64,000 nt of DNA from Diospyros lotus (taxonomy: Eukaryota; Streptophyta; Magnoliopsida; Ericales; Ebenaceae). The notes below the pieces were generated by a model. It was not told the DNA's origin, did no database searches, and was given only the letters and a program-made list of their open reading frames with translations. The stretch lies in assembly GCF_014633365.1 (NCBI RefSeq), contig NC_068349.1, positions 11,210,753 through 11,274,752 on the forward strand, in the 5' to 3' direction. Of this stretch, positions 46,701 through 57,762 are shown in pieces (the first letter of the stretch is position 1; every line of letters starts with the position of its first letter). Made by a program: the position numbers and the translations under genes.

Positions 46701-48046
46701 GTGTCTTTTTTTTTTACTTAGTCTCATAACTTCTCGTAAGTTATTACATTCATCTTATTTTGAGGGTATTGTTATTATCTTCTCTTCTGAACTATACTAG
46801 TACCAAATGATTATAAAAAATGTTATATATATATTTTATATATTTTTTAGTTTTGATTGCTTCTCTTAAGCCAATTTTTTCTAATAGTTTTCAGCCAACT
46901 TTAATCTGGTATGAAAAGGAACACCTGCAATTAATTTATCATTTTTCACCTTCAACTGAATCTTCCACTGCAAAAGATAAATACTGCCATTTTCAAGGCA
47001 AGAGATAGAGTTAATCTCCATGTATTCCCCAGATACTGGAACCATCAATTTCTCTGCCTTATACTGCTTTGAAACTGTTGCCAGCTTATGTTTATAGCCC
47101 TTTTGATTCTTAAATTTACTATCAATGTCCATTAACAGCTTGCTGCTCATATAAAAATGATATGAGTGTCAATGCCAGTTGTTGCTCATGTGTTTCTGCA
47201 TGTGTTAGGATTGGGAGGATGGTTTATGTGAGAGTGATGCTGATGGATCGTTCTTGCATGAGAACTGGAATAAAGATTTACGACTTTTTAGTGATGGCGA
47301 AGGCGGTGGGCAGCAGCTACTTCAGGTAATCTTTCTGCTTTCCTTGTGTGTGTTTTAATCTTTTTATGTTTAGAAGAGTTTGCAAAGAACTTATATAAGT
47401 GATAACAATAGTTGCTTAGCTGGCTCATTATTGTTTCTTGCAGCTCTTTGTCTTGCGCGCGGAATCTGAGTTGCAGGCAATTTCTGATGATAATCTTGGG
47501 CGCAGGCTTCAGTGTTTAGATTCACTTAAAAAGCAGTTATGCTACTTGTTTGGGGAACCTGTCATCAAGCCAGCGTCGACCCCAGCCGAAGGAAGACAAT
47601 GTCAAGAATCGCGCAATGAAATTTTCAAGCCTAGACGAGTTGCCAACGCCATGTCAGCTGATGTAAAGTACAAGGGTGACTGGATGAAGCGGCCCATCTC
47701 CAGCGATGAGATTGCTTGGCTTGCGAAGCTGCTTGTCAATTTGTCAGGCTGGTTGAACAGAAGTTTGGGGCTAAACCAGGGTGAGAACAGTCGGACTGAT
47801 CCTTCTTGGTCCTATATCGAGGTCTCAGGCGGCGTTAAAACTGTGTGTGGACCTTCAGAGACTGTTAAATTGCTGATATGGTCCGTTGTTGGTTGGGTAA
47901 TCACAACATGTGGTGCAGCAGTTGGGTTCATGAAAAGGCATGGCTTGAGGGTGAATCTCAGGTTACTAGCTTCAAAGAAGGTTGTATCTGTGTTGCTTGT
48001 GTTAATTGGCTTGAGTGCATTGAGAAAAGCAGTTGCAGAAGTTTGA
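34770..48046 (+). CDS. SMPD4-like protein (neutral sphingomyelinase 3 family), four exons
   Basis: Exons: 34770-36272, 38450-38596, 47209-47325, 47444-48046. All borders are GT-AG and all introns are phase 0, giving 789 residues with no stop. In animals SMPD4 is a membrane protein of the ER and nuclear envelope, linked to sphingomyelin hydrolysis and nuclear pores. Plants have homologues of unproven activity and little sphingomyelin, so the plant role is open. Visible: soluble N-terminal part ([18 protein letters not shown], near 52-69), a central [14 protein letters not shown] and [13 protein letters not shown] region, VWVSYMEPW (near 413-421), and two hydrophobic C-terminal stretches ([20 protein letters not shown], then [14 protein letters not shown]) that could anchor it. 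Start chosen for family-like [16 protein letters not shown]. Intron 2 is 8.6 kb because of a Ty3/gypsy insertion; intron 1 holds an LTR-like repeat. Family call rests on recognition by eye. Confidence 0.8.
37000..37301 (+). repeat. Solo LTR-like repeat in intron 1 of the SMPD4-like gene
   Basis: About 302 bp, starting TGATAGGAAATATG and ending CATCCTGCATCA, so it has TG...CA ends. 'atcctataagtagggc' at about 37136-37151 is a TATA-like site and 'ctaataaaagg' follows, the promoter layout of an LTR. The outer part reappears inverted at 55402-55565 ('gatgcaggatgg', 'gaaatctcaatgt'), which supports a dispersed family. No exact target duplication was found. Confidence 0.5.
39210..39629 (-). repeat. 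3' LTR of the intronic Ty3/gypsy element
   Basis: 420 bp. On the minus strand it starts TGATGCGGTCACC and ends GCTGCGTCA. The minus-strand TATA-like 'actataaatatgcc' falls at about 39390-39405. The pol frame ends inside this LTR, at 39593, so about 11 C-terminal codons are LTR-encoded. Confidence 0.95.
39593..44125 (-). pseudogene. gag-pol polyprotein of the intronic Ty3/gypsy element, one in-frame TGA
   Basis: One frame of 1510 codons starting at the ATG at 44125 ([11 protein letters not shown]), broken only by a TGA at codon 52 (plus-strand 43970-43972). Downstream the frame is open for 1457 codons. Numbered from the GTG at 43939: gag about 55-210 ([19 protein letters not shown]), CCHC knuckle [14 protein letters not shown] near 300, protease [11 protein letters not shown] near 390, RT with [10 protein letters not shown] near 740, RNase H with [12 protein letters not shown] near 970, integrase zinc region AGHLGRDKT to CYICQTAK near 1095, and DDE core with [17 protein letters not shown] and DGQTEVVN. 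The order protease-RT-RNase H-integrase is Ty3/gypsy. Catalytic residues are kept. No chromodomain was recognised at the end. The TGA could come from a CGA by CpG decay. Confidence 0.9.
44142..44155 (-). promoter_or_regulatory. tRNA-iMet primer-binding site
   Basis: On the minus strand TGGTATCAGAGCGG lies two bases inside the 5' LTR. It is complementary to the 3' end of plant initiator methionine tRNA, the usual primer for minus-strand DNA synthesis in these elements. Confidence 0.9.
44158..44577 (-). repeat. 5' LTR of the intronic Ty3/gypsy element
   Basis: 420 bp, same length as the partner at 39210-39629. The three differences I see, read on the plus strand left to right copy, are acacc/acatc, ggccg/ggtcg and aaata/aaaca. 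Its promoter would fire toward lower coordinates, antisense to the host gene. Confidence 0.95.
44583..47208. other. Remainder of SMPD4-like intron 2
   Basis: No exon is recognised. A region near 46170-46330 ('ttttttttgatcgaatgg' then purine-rich text) resembles the A-poor start of a reversed retroposon. A frame on the minus strand at 46881-47150 (89 residues, contains [18 protein letters not shown]) looks coding-like but is unrecognised; it could be an old gene fragment. An acceptor 'tgtgttag' ends the intron at 47208. Confidence 0.4.
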
Positions 48047-48310
48047 ACAGTGCGAATATATGTTAATGAAATCGAGAAAAAAAAAAAAAAGAAAAGACAA
48101 GAAAAGAAAAGGGGAATGCTAAAAGAATGATAAAAATGTGAATTTTGTAAGTAACTGGTGAGTTCTTTTTGCTGCAGGAGAGTATCATTATCATTGTTGG
48201 CCTTTTGTGATTGCTTCTGTTGTTTTCTCTTCTCTTGCTGCAGATATATTATCCCTCTGGTGTTTGTTGGTGGGAAATATCTTTGTTCTTTTGACTCCCA
48301 TTCATAAAAA

Positions 48311-48320
48311 AATAAAATAA
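48311..48320 (+). terminator. Probable poly(A) signal of the SMPD4-like gene
   Basis: AATAAAATAA about 265 bp after the stop codon in an A-rich context. The following 500 bp up to the SF1 promoter are AT-rich and empty. Confidence 0.4.
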
Positions 48321-48860
48321 AGTGTTAATTAGTAAAGGATTGTGTGATAAAAGAGTTGTCAGTTTTTTTATGCCTTGTTGTTCAGTTTGTAGATTTCCTT
48401 TCCATTTTGTTTTTGAGTTTAATTTTATATATATATTTTAACAACAATAGAATTGAATGTGTTTGACATCTACTACAAAAATACTTTTTTTAGTAATATT
48501 TTTAGTTACTAAGTATATATGCAACAATACTAAAAATATTTTTTCAATAATTTAATTGAATTCTAAATTATTTTACCTTGAAAATGATTTTTATAAAAGT
48601 TTATTTCACTAAAGTAATCCTCAAAACAATAATATGTTTTAACTTTTTATTTTATTAAACAAAAATAACGACGGAAAGTAGTGCCCGAACGCCAGACGCA
48701 AAAAAGAAATTGTCCAAGTTCTCTCAAACAACCAAACCACCTCAGGGAAGGGGTTTAAATTAAAATACGAAAAGCCTTGGAGTCCTTGTGTAATTAAGAT
48801 AAAATAGAGAGGATGTGTATCTGTATCGTATGGATTGTAATTTGTATCTGACTGAAACTG
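48321..48860. other. Intergenic spacer before SF1
   Basis: AT-rich with runs such as tatatatatttt near 48430. A frame on the minus strand (48639-48902) is unsupported. This spacer and the following GC-richer part contain the SF1 promoter. Confidence 0.5.
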
Positions 48861-48864
48861 GAGG

Positions 48865-48873
48865 CATATATAA
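48865..48873 (+). promoter_or_regulatory. TATA box of SF1
   Basis: 'catatataa' lies about 100 bp upstream of the ATG at 48968, followed by a GC-rich leader. No ATG in the leader gives a long competing frame. Confidence 0.55.
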
Positions 48874-48967
48874 CCGCGTCGATTCCGCTCGCCCTGGCCC
48901 AAATGCCAAATCTCTCCCCCTCTGTGCTCCTAAAAAAGTTGTAGGTGGATTCGGGCGCTAAAATCCC

Positions 48968-51454
48968 ATGGATTCTCTGCATCAAAACCCTAGTTTGGCC
49001 TCCGAAACCTTTGCTTCCGAGCATCCTCACGAGCCTCTCTACTTCTCCCCGTCTGAAACCCTAGCTGCTGCTTCTGCTTTCCCGCCTCAACCACCAATTC
49101 CTCCTCCTCTTCCGCCTCCTCCTCCGCCTCCTCCTTCCTCCGATCTAAATCCTCCTGAAACCCTAGCTCCACTAAACTACTCGCCTTCTGAAAACCTAGA
49201 CGCCTCCGACGACCCGTACCCGATTCCCCCCGCCGAGCCCGATTCGGAGTGCCCCAACAACGATGGCCCGAACCAGAAGCAAGAGGTTCAGAGGCCCTTG
49301 TTGGCTGAAAGTGGTGTCGTTGCTGGTGGTAACGCTAACTTCACCGGGAGTGGTACGGACAGGGAAGGTTCGGCCGGCGAGGAGGATGCGACGAGCCGGA
49401 GGCGGCGGAGGAGCCGGTGGGACCCTCCCTCAGCGGATGGCGAGGCCCAGAATGGGGAGTCCAAGAGAAGGAAGTCTAGGTGGGCGGACGATGAGCCCAA
49501 ACCAGCGTTTCAGCTGCCGGATTTCATGAAGGACTTCGTTGGAGGTATGGACATTGACCCTGAAATTCAAGCTTTAAATGCTAGGCTTCTTGAGATTAGT
49601 CGGATGTTGCAATCGGGTTTGCCATTGGATGATCGCCCGGAAGGCGCTAGGTCGCCTTCTCCCGAACCTATATATGACAACATGGGAGTTCGAATCAATA
49701 CCAGAGAGTATCGTGCTCGTGAGAGGCTTAACAGAGAGAGGCAAGAGATTATTTCACAAATTATAAAACGAAACCCAGCATTCAAACCTCCTGCAGATTA
49801 TAGGCCCCCAAAGCTTCATAAGAAGCTATATATTCCCATGAAAGAATACCCGGGTTATAACTTTATTGGACTGATAATTGGTCCGAGAGGGAATACACAG
49901 AAGAGGATGGAGAAGGAGACGGGGGCCAAAATTGTGATTCGGGGTAAAGGATCGATTAAGGAAGGTAGGTTGGGGCAAAAGCGTGATTTAAAGTTTGATC
50001 CTGCTGAGAATGAAGATTTGCATGTTTTAGTTGAGGCTGAGACACAGGAGTCACTTGATGCTGCCGTTGGAATGGTAGAGAAGCTTTTGCAACCTGTGGA
50101 TGAAGGATTGAATGAGCATAAGAGACAGCAGCTCCGAGAACTTGCTGCTTTGAATGGAACAATAAGGGATGATGAGTTTTGTAGGCTGTGTGGTGAGCCT
50201 GGACATAGGCAGTATGCATGTCCTTCTCGATTATCGACTTTTAAGAGTGATGTATTATGCAAGATTTGTGGTGATGGTGGGCACCCAACTATTGATTGTC
50301 CTGTGAAAGGCACCACAGGGAAGAAAATGGACGATGAGTATCAGAACTTCTTGGCTGAATTGGGTGGAACAATTCCAGAATCCCTCACCAAACAAAGTCC
50401 AGCATTGTCTATTTTGGGTTCCAACAGTTCAGGGAGCAATCCACCTTGGGCCAGTGGCGGCGGTGCTGTAGGCACAGGAAACACATCACATCCTGGGCTG
50501 GGGAGCAATGTGACTAAGATGGTAAAAGAAATAGATGATACAAACTTGTATATTGGATACTTGCCCCCTACTCTTGATGATGATGCTCTGATCAGGTTAT
50601 TTTCACCATTCGGTGACATAGTAATGGCAAAGGTTATTAAGGACCGGGTGACTGGATTAAGTAAAGGTTATGGTTTTGTAAAGTATTCTGACATTGCTCA
50701 GGCAAATCAAGCCATTGCAAGCATGAATGGTCATCGTCTAGATGGGAGAGTAATTGCTGTACGAGTTGCTGGTAAGCCGCCCCAACCTGCTGTTATGCCT
50801 GGACCTCCTCCTCCTCCAATGCACACGTTTCCTGCCCCAAATCAGGCCATTGCTGGATACCCATCTCAACAAAATATGTCAGGTGGCTCTCTTGGGAGTA
50901 TACCTCCTGGCAGCTACATGGGTGCCCCAGCACCTTGGGGAGCACCTGCTCCACCTCCTCCTCCTACTCCTTATGCGCCCTACCCTCCTCCTGCTGGATC
51001 ATATATGTACAACCCTGTCCAAGGTCAACCCATGCTTCCTTATAATGTACCGTATCCTCCACCACCACAAGTTGCTACCTCCAGTACTCCTTCTCAAAGT
51101 ATTCCTTCAAGCGAAACGCATGTAGCCCCCGGAGTGCAATCTCAGAATAATGTATCTGCAGCCTCTGCACAGTCTGGAGCTAATAATATCTATGGAAATG
51201 CACTGATGGGAATGCCACCAAACTCCCAACCTACGTACAATCCGTCTTCATTAGGTTACCCTTCTTATTATGCTGTACCTCCTCCTCTTCCTCAACCTAT
51301 CTCTCATGCACCGGTGGACCAACAGAACTTTGCAAGTGGGCCATGGGCTTCTGATCCACCTGCTCCACCATCAATTTCATCTGCAGAGCAAAGCCAGCAA
51401 GCAACTGCTGGTGCAGATCCCGAGTATGAGAAGTTCATGGCTGACATGAAATAA
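48968..51454 (+). CDS. SF1: Splicing factor 1 / branchpoint-binding protein (plant type with RRM)
   Basis: 828 residues in one open exon. SF1 binds the intron branchpoint and, with U2AF, defines the 3' splice site in early spliceosomes in the nucleus. Domains in order: a Pro-rich N-terminus (proline run near 45-58); [10 protein letters not shown] (about 144-153) and KSRWADDE (about 168-175), which are UHM-ligand-type motifs for U2AF binding; a KH domain with [20 protein letters not shown] near 295-315 followed by the QUA2-like segment to about 400; two CCHC knuckles [14 protein letters not shown] (about 405-418) and [14 protein letters not shown] (431-444); an RRM ([10 protein letters not shown] near 525, [10 protein letters not shown] near 560); and a Pro/Gly-rich tail. 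The RRM after the knuckles is the plant arrangement, absent in animal and yeast SF1. Start chosen at the first ATG in frame. All diagnostic residues are present. Coding sequence is intronless, as in other plants. Confidence 0.95.
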   Translation: MDSLHQNPSLASETFASEHPHEPLYFSPSETLAAASAFPPQPPIPPPLPPPPPPPPSSDLNPPETLAPLNYSPSENLDASDDPYPIPPAEPDSECPNNDGPNQKQEVQRPLLAESGVVAGGNANFTGSGTDREGSAGEEDATSRRRRRSRWDPPSADGEAQNGESKRRKSRWADDEPKPAFQLPDFMKDFVGGMDIDPEIQALNARLLEISRMLQSGLPLDDRPEGARSPSPEPIYDNMGVRINTREYRARERLNRERQEIISQIIKRNPAFKPPADYRPPKLHKKLYIPMKEYPGYNFIGLIIGPRGNTQKRMEKETGAKIVIRGKGSIKEGRLGQKRDLKFDPAENEDLHVLVEAETQESLDAAVGMVEKLLQPVDEGLNEHKRQQLRELAALNGTIRDDEFCRLCGEPGHRQYACPSRLSTFKSDVLCKICGDGGHPTIDCPVKGTTGKKMDDEYQNFLAELGGTIPESLTKQSPALSILGSNSSGSNPPWASGGGAVGTGNTSHPGLGSNVTKMVKEIDDTNLYIGYLPPTLDDDALIRLFSPFGDIVMAKVIKDRVTGLSKGYGFVKYSDIAQANQAIASMNGHRLDGRVIAVRVAGKPPQPAVMPGPPPPPMHTFPAPNQAIAGYPSQQNMSGGSLGSIPPGSYMGAPAPWGAPAPPPPPTPYAPYPPPAGSYMYNPVQGQPMLPYNVPYPPPPQVATSSTPSQSIPSSETHVAPGVQSQNNVSAASAQSGANNIYGNALMGMPPNSQPTYNPSSLGYPSYYAVPPPLPQPISHAPVDQQNFASGPWASDPPAPPSISSAEQSQQATAGADPEYEKFMADMK

Positions 51455-53839
51455 TACTGTTGCAGTCCCAATGATGTTCTCATGTGAGAAAGTAAGGCTT
51501 CAATATTTTTTGCTTATTTTATTGAGCCAATTTTAATTCATTTTTATGTCATCTTTGCAACCTGTAAATCTTGAAGAAAAATCATTTGGACCAGTTCTAA
51601 TTCAATTTCCATCTGCTCTAGGATTGTGCTTTGGAACTGTATCCATTTTGTTGGTTGCTGATGGATTTTATAGGAATTTGCCCCCACCAAAAAAAAAAAA
51701 ACAAAAAGTATTTTATAAGAACTTACTGTGTCACTTAAAATTTGGTGCAGCACGCTCATTGCAGCACTTTATATGAATTTCAACTGTTCAGTTAAATTTC
51801 CTGGTTGGATCAAACAAACCTGTAAACAACACAACGCAACAACAAGAAGCCTTGGGGTTGGCTACATGAATTCTTGCTCTCCAATCATTTTAAACCTGCA
51901 AACAAAGAAATGCATTTTTTCTGAGGATGGCAGGTCAAATGGCAAGGAATCGGTTTTGGGAAATATATTATAATGTTAATCTTGATGAACTGTATAGTTC
52001 AATATCTCTATGCTTATTTAATTTTTTTATATTCTGTTTTTAGGGACAAGCTGGTCTTTTAGTCCTTTCTATCTGAATACCACTGCTTAGGTTTTGCTTT
52101 GTCATTTGACCGAATTGAGAAATAATTACCTTAATTGAAAATTTGAATTCCAGGCAACCTCCTTTTTGGCAGTGTCAAGTAATTCTTATGGAAATGGCTT
52201 TGTCATGTATTGGCTCCACCATTATTTCCAATTCCTGCTGCCAGCCCCTCTCCACCCATTTACTTCAAGGGGGAGGACGGTGCTCCATGAATTCTAATGG
52301 TTTGACCCCATTTTTTCATCCTAATATTCAAAATTTACTGTATCACCCCACTAACCAGAAAAAGAAGGTTTAACATAATCTAAACTCCTAGTAATAGATT
52401 TTGGGTAAGCTTAACATTATTCAAATGCATGAAAACTGCCAAAGGCTGCCTGGACTTTTGCATGTCTACCATAAATAGTTCCTGCCCTTCCCCCACCGTT
52501 GTAATAGCTGTATATGTGTTTTATCTGATTTGTTAACAATGATCATACCCTTTGGCAGGCATGAGGTTTTCCTGGAGCTCTTCTCAACCTGTTTTCTTAC
52601 ATCTTCCTATGACTTCGACTTGTTGGAAGTTTCAGACTCACATCTTTTATCTTGCTGTGCTGTTATCACAATTGCAGAGACTTTTTACCAATATCCAGAT
52701 TATCTGTTCCTGCAGTGAAGACCCTATTATAGAATATTCTTAAACTTGTAGTGGCACCGCTCCTAACTGCAGGGTGTGTGAACTTTCTATGGTGCCAATC
52801 ATGGTTCAACTGGAAAGCATCTTGACGCTAATAAATTTCACATTCTGTTTTTGTTTTATTTTTGATTTTTAGGTGTTTGCTGACAGTTTTTGCTGTAATG
52901 CTTCAATTTATACTATTTTATTGTGTTATTTTATTTGACTTCATTTCCTTAAATTTCTCTTATTGTGAATGGTAACTGTGCTCAACTTTTTGAGACCTCC
53001 ATGACTTGGTCGGTTCTGATCTCCTGTCTGAAGCCTTACGTCATGGTGGTAGTGGATGGTATCCATGGGTAGTTGATGGGCTTGTACCGTATACAGGTAA
53101 TATCTGAGATGGTATTGTTTGGAAATATCTTGTTTCTCCTTATTTTCTGTCAGTCTGATACTCATTTCTTATCTCTATCAACAGGTTATTGGACCTGTTG
53201 GTTACCACTGGCACGTCCTGTGTAACAATTTGGCTTTTATTAGTTTTGAGCTATCACACAAATTGGACTCTTTTTATCTCTCTTCTTCTTTCTGGTGCTT
53301 TCTTTAGTGCTCAATATGGGTTTTGGCACATTCTAGCCAGCATGACCGACGAGTTGATTTTCCTATCTGTTTTAATGTCTTGTTAATTAATATTGTGGTT
53401 GAAATTCAATACACCTGCATTATCTGATGTATTGAGTAATGCCTATCTCGTAAGTTGTTTTGCTGCTTAGTGATTTGACTATTTCCATTATTTCTCTACT
53501 TTTTGAGAGGTTGAGTGCTAATTTTACAACTATCAAAACAATATTCTTCTTCTGGTAATGAGGTGAATAGATTTAGGTGGTTTGGCATGTTTAAGAAATA
53601 CAAACAAGTGCCATAATTAGGAAATGTGTTTGCCAACCATTTTTAAGGTAATGCTAGGAACAGGAAACAGGGAGGCCAAACTCAACTTAAATTATGATGA
53701 CAAAGAAAGATATGGTACATTACACATTGATTGAGATTCTGTCACTTGAGGGGACGGAATGGTGGAATAGGACCTATGCATTGTAACTTTTATGTAGTTG
53801 AGTCCTTGGTTTATGTTTCCATATACCTTTTGTTCCATT
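51455..53839 (+). other. Downstream of SF1: possible spliced 3'-UTR, no coding gene
   Basis: A donor-like 'gagaaagtaagg' lies about 35 bp after the stop (near 51487). Acceptor-like sites lead into less AT-rich stretches: 'gaattccag' before 52155, 'ttggcag' before 52559 and 'atcaacag' before 53186. The segment 52960-53098 ends in 'gtatacaggtaat'. This pattern fits 3'-UTR introns but could be chance. No conserved protein is read in any frame. Confidence 0.3.
51828..51895 (-). repeat. Retroposon 3' end, reverse orientation
   Basis: On the minus strand it reads 'gaattcatgtagccaacc' followed by 'ccaaggcttcttgttgttg' and then an irregular TTG-rich tail. The phrase and tail type match the 6690-6892 copy. 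Boundaries uncertain. Confidence 0.55.
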
Positions 53840-54400
53840 ATTTATTTGTTTATTTATTCTTATAAATATCTAGCTCTAGCTGGACGACACTTATATCTGT
53901 AGTGCTTCCATTTAGACATATTGAAATTCTGTAACATCTGTTGTTTGATGTGAGAAGTTTTTGTTTAACTTTGGGACTTGTAGTTTTACTTTGAGCATGA
54001 CCGCTTTGATAGGTAAGCCTCATTGGCTATCTCTGAGATTTCCATATCATTAGTTTCTGTTATAAATTTGACTAATTGATAAGTTTTTTGCATCTGCATG
54101 TGTTTCTTCCTTTCATTTATTTATTGTTAATAAATATCTAATATCTATCATCATCTCAGTCAAACTATCTCAAATGCATATCTATATTGCATCCATATAG
54201 ATATATTCTATAATATATGTTGCCTTTGGTAGGAGAAATTTCTATTTGAATTTTAGGACTAGTCATTTTACTTTGAGCAATCTAGCTTTGATAAGTAAGC
54301 CTCATTAAAGATCTTCTAGAGTTCTGTTTCATGAGTTACTGTTGATATTTGACTAATTGATAAGTCTTTACATTTCGTATGACTCATAATCTTTCATCGT
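53840..54400. repeat. Tandem duplication, period about 282 bp
   Basis: Two copies, about 53840-54115 and 54116-54400. Shared phrases: 'actttgagca' at 53988 and 54270, then 'gctttgata', a 'gtaagcctcatt', 'tttgactaattgataag', and 'ataaatatcta' upstream in both. They are diverged by substitutions and small indels, so the duplication is not recent. Confidence 0.7.
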
Positions 54401-55401
54401 CATGTAGGAATCTTTTTTTGCAAGAACAACTGCATTCTGGTACAGATCAAAGCATCACCTTTTTTTTTTTTTTTTTGGTTTTTTCCTGAGGCTGGTGCAC
54501 TGTGCTTATTTCAAGCATCCAACCTCAAGCAAGCCTTAGAAGTTGGTTGATGAAGTTTATAAGCAGCTTGGGGTTTGTCTTTAAAAGAAACTTTTACCAT
54601 TGTTTAGACTAGACCACTATTTATTAGTGGACACTCTTGCCTTTGGTGATGTAGGGACATTTTATAAAGGAGGTCTACTGCAATTTGTTGAAGGAGGTCT
54701 ACTGCAATTTGTTGGAGTTCATACATATTAATGGACACTCTTGCCTTTTGTGTTGGTCTTTGACATTAGAAGAATTTCTTAACAAAGTTTGAAAAGGAGG
54801 TTATTTGCCTAATTTCAACAGAAAATTTGTAGTAAGAATCACCAATTGTTACTAATGCTTTGTGCAAGCCCTTTTTTTGCTATGTGCTATTTCTGGATTG
54901 TGATCATACATATTTTTTAACAACTGATCATATGCTTTCAGACGGGACATGACCAGACGTGGGAGAGACATCTAAGTGTGTGCCCAAGCTACATGTACAA
55001 ATTACGATGTCACATTGGTAGATGTGGTTGGGTCAATGAGTAGGAGTCCTATACGTAACCCCTAGATCTCAAGGTGCACTTGCCCCAAATGCCATAAGAT
55101 AATTGCCTTGTGTTGTGCACTACTTCCTATGCTCAGGCCTATGGATTTATGCCTTTAGGGGCATGCAGGAATAGGGCATCTAGTGCAAGGGTTGTAATGT
55201 GGGCTTAGAATGGCTGCCACTTGAACCTAAGAGTTTGAGCAAGAAAAGGCAACCTGATGACTGCCCTTTGAGCTCAGGTTTCAGGCAAGGAATAGACTGA
55301 TTGCACAATGGTGGCTACCATTTGGGTCTAGGAGCTGCAAGAGCTAGGCTGCAACAATGACAGGCACCACATGGGCTGGAAGCACTGACAAGGGGGGCTG
55401 T

Positions 55402-55565
55402 TGATGCAGGATGGAAAAGAGAGTTTCCGACTGTAGAGAGAGAAGAGAGAGATGGGGAAGAAGAAGAAGAGAAGAATAAGAATTGGAAAGGGAAAGAAAG
55501 AACAAAGAGGATGAAATCTCAATGTTATTTTCAATAAATCTAACTAACTAAATATCCTAATGTCA
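55402..55565 (-). repeat. Partial reversed copy of the LTR-like repeat
   Basis: Begins 'tgatgcaggatgg', contains 'gagagtt' and a GA-rich block with 'ggggaag', and 'gaaatctcaatgt', all in the same order as the reverse complement of 37000-37301. The other end is lost or diverged. Confidence 0.45.
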
Positions 55566-56973
55566 AACATTGAAATTTGATATTCCATGGTACTCATTAG
55601 AAGCAGACAGCAGCAAGGATAGGAAAGGGTGCTTGAGTCTGGTGTCTTGTAGCAGGCTATAGGAGGGGCTGCAGCTCTGGACATCTGGCTGCTCATGTGT
55701 TGCAGGCCTGGTAGCATGTAGGGGGAGTTTGTAGTGAGGCTGCAAGCCAGTTAGAGGGAGCACTGGGGCTGCACAAGAGTAGCATAATAGCTGCTACAGG
55801 CTGCAGTGATTGTTGGTATTTTTGAGGGCAATGTGTCTACATTTAGTAGTTGAGCCAAGGATCTAGATCTAGGGTGGTGTTTAAGGAGTGTTATTGGGAT
55901 TAAGTCTCATTTTTGGGGTACAACTGTATGGATAAATTGAGGTTAGAATGAGTTTAAAGGGGGCTAGCCAGCTAGCAAGTTGCTCAAGACTGTCAGTAGG
56001 CTGCCAGCTTGTTGCACGTCCACAAGTAGCTGAAGCAACTGCCTTGATAGGATCAAAGGCCCAACTGGTGTATCTACACTTCCTATTTTCTTCATTTGCT
56101 TGAAGCTGTATTTCTGCTTTCTTGAGGTTTCCTTCTCCTTACTAGGTGCTGCATGGGAGGAGAGGGTCTTGAGCATTGGGAAGAAAGCACATAGAAACAG
56201 TTGGGCAAACAAGTATTACAAATATTGCTGTTGTCCACTACATCAAACTTAGAGCATAAAAAAAGAGGTTTGGCTAGTTCTGAGAGGATGGGGGAGGACA
56301 GGTCTTTGCCTGAAGAAAGAAGAGGGTCTGAAGCAGATAAGGAAGAGCTTTTGGTGGCAAGAAGACCTCTTGCACACATCCACACACTTCATCTGTCATG
56401 TTTGGTTTATTTAACAATACATATACATCAGCGGATCATACTGTGGCTTGATCTGGTGCTTGGTGGTGAAGGCAAAAGGTCCCATTTGTCCTTTTAATTT
56501 TTTCCCTTTTCTCACAGCTCGATGTGTTTCCCTTGCTGTTGGCTGTGGACTGTTTTCTCTCAATGAAATTGGGTGCTTTGTGTCTTGTAGTCAACCTTTG
56601 AAGGTATGCATTTGATTTGTTTTATTAACAATGATGCCCACAATATGTTTGGCTTTGGCTTTGCATAAGGCATGAGAGGCCAGGGGCCTTGGGCTGCAGC
56701 CCTGTTTAGTGGGCTTCTGCACAACTATGCATGTGAGGCATGTTCTGATTTATATTTGTGCGCGCATGAGGGCCTTCCTTAATAAGCTCTTAGCTCATCC
56801 ATGTGAATGCATGGTGGCCAGAGGACTTGTAAGGATAAAGATTTAAGGGACCTTGTGGATGGACAAGAGGGGTTGCAAGAAGGGAGCTCACTTTTGGGTG
56901 ATTATAGAAATGTGTGTTTTTGCTGTCATGGTAGCGGCCTCTGCAGTGAGCATGTACTAGAGATGTATTTACT

Positions 56974-57067
56974 GTAAGGAGCATGAATAAATAAATGAAC
57001 TGAGTTGGGCTGGCTGCTGTGTAAGGAGCATGAATAAATAAATGAACTGAGTTGGGCTGGCTGCTGT
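56974..57067. repeat. Perfect 47-bp tandem duplication
   Basis: Two adjacent copies, 56974-57020 and 57021-57067, starting 'gtaaggagcatgaataa' and ending 'gggctggctgctgt', identical as read. The final 'ggctgctgtatcagattta' phrase recurs once more near 57099. Identity suggests a recent slip duplication. Confidence 0.9.
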
Positions 57068-57749
57068 ATCAGATTTAGACCAGTAAACTGATTGGTATGG
57101 CTGCTGTATCAGATTTAGGCTGGGTGCAGCTTCCTAAGCATTTATGGTTGTCTACTACTGGTTTTAGGTCCCTATAGTCATTACTTCATGGGACTCTCCA
57201 CCTTTCACTTTGTTGGATTAGATATCCCTTGCAAAAGGCAACCACCTCCTAAGCAGCCTAGTTGCACCCAGCCTAAGGGAGCTGCAGGGGGCAGCCTGGG
57301 TGGCCTGCTGCTGCATTTGAATGTTTGAACCTATTATGCTGGTGCAGTCACTAGGTGGGCCTGCTTTAGGACCTATTTGTTCTGCTTTAGGTACTTCTGA
57401 AGGGTTGCTCAGAAATCATGGGGGCTGCACAAGGGCCAGGGGAAATGCTACATGATGCCCTTGACCTAGAGGGGGAGACTGCAGGAGCAGCAGCTTTTCA
57501 TGAACTGCTTGTCATGAACCACGGATCCCTTTTACCCAAAGGCCAGTTGTGCTTTGAGGCTGTTCTCCATATTCCTGTTGGTTTGCTGATATATATTGGT
57601 TGTGGGTGCTGATATGCTGAATTCCTGCACCTGGGATGCCTTATTCTTAATGATTATGTTTTTCACCCAAGGAGTTAGGCTGGCCCATGCATTTTACCAT
57701 TCAGGGGTTAGGGCACTGTATGGGGGGAATCTGTTGGCCCTTTGAAAAA

Positions 57750-57762
57750 TGGTATCAGAGCC
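57750..57762 (+). promoter_or_regulatory. Possible tRNA-iMet primer-binding site of a lost LTR element
   Basis: TGGTATCAGAGCC matches the usual primer-binding site of plant LTR elements. The sequence upstream does not end in a clear CA, and no coding sequence follows. It may mark a decayed or non-coding (LARD-like) element. Confidence 0.4.

Noticed and set aside
49855..50316. Minus-strand frame of 153 residues opposite SF1
   Set aside because: It is the antisense shadow of the KH and zinc-knuckle coding sequence. The same applies to other antisense frames in 48990-50619.
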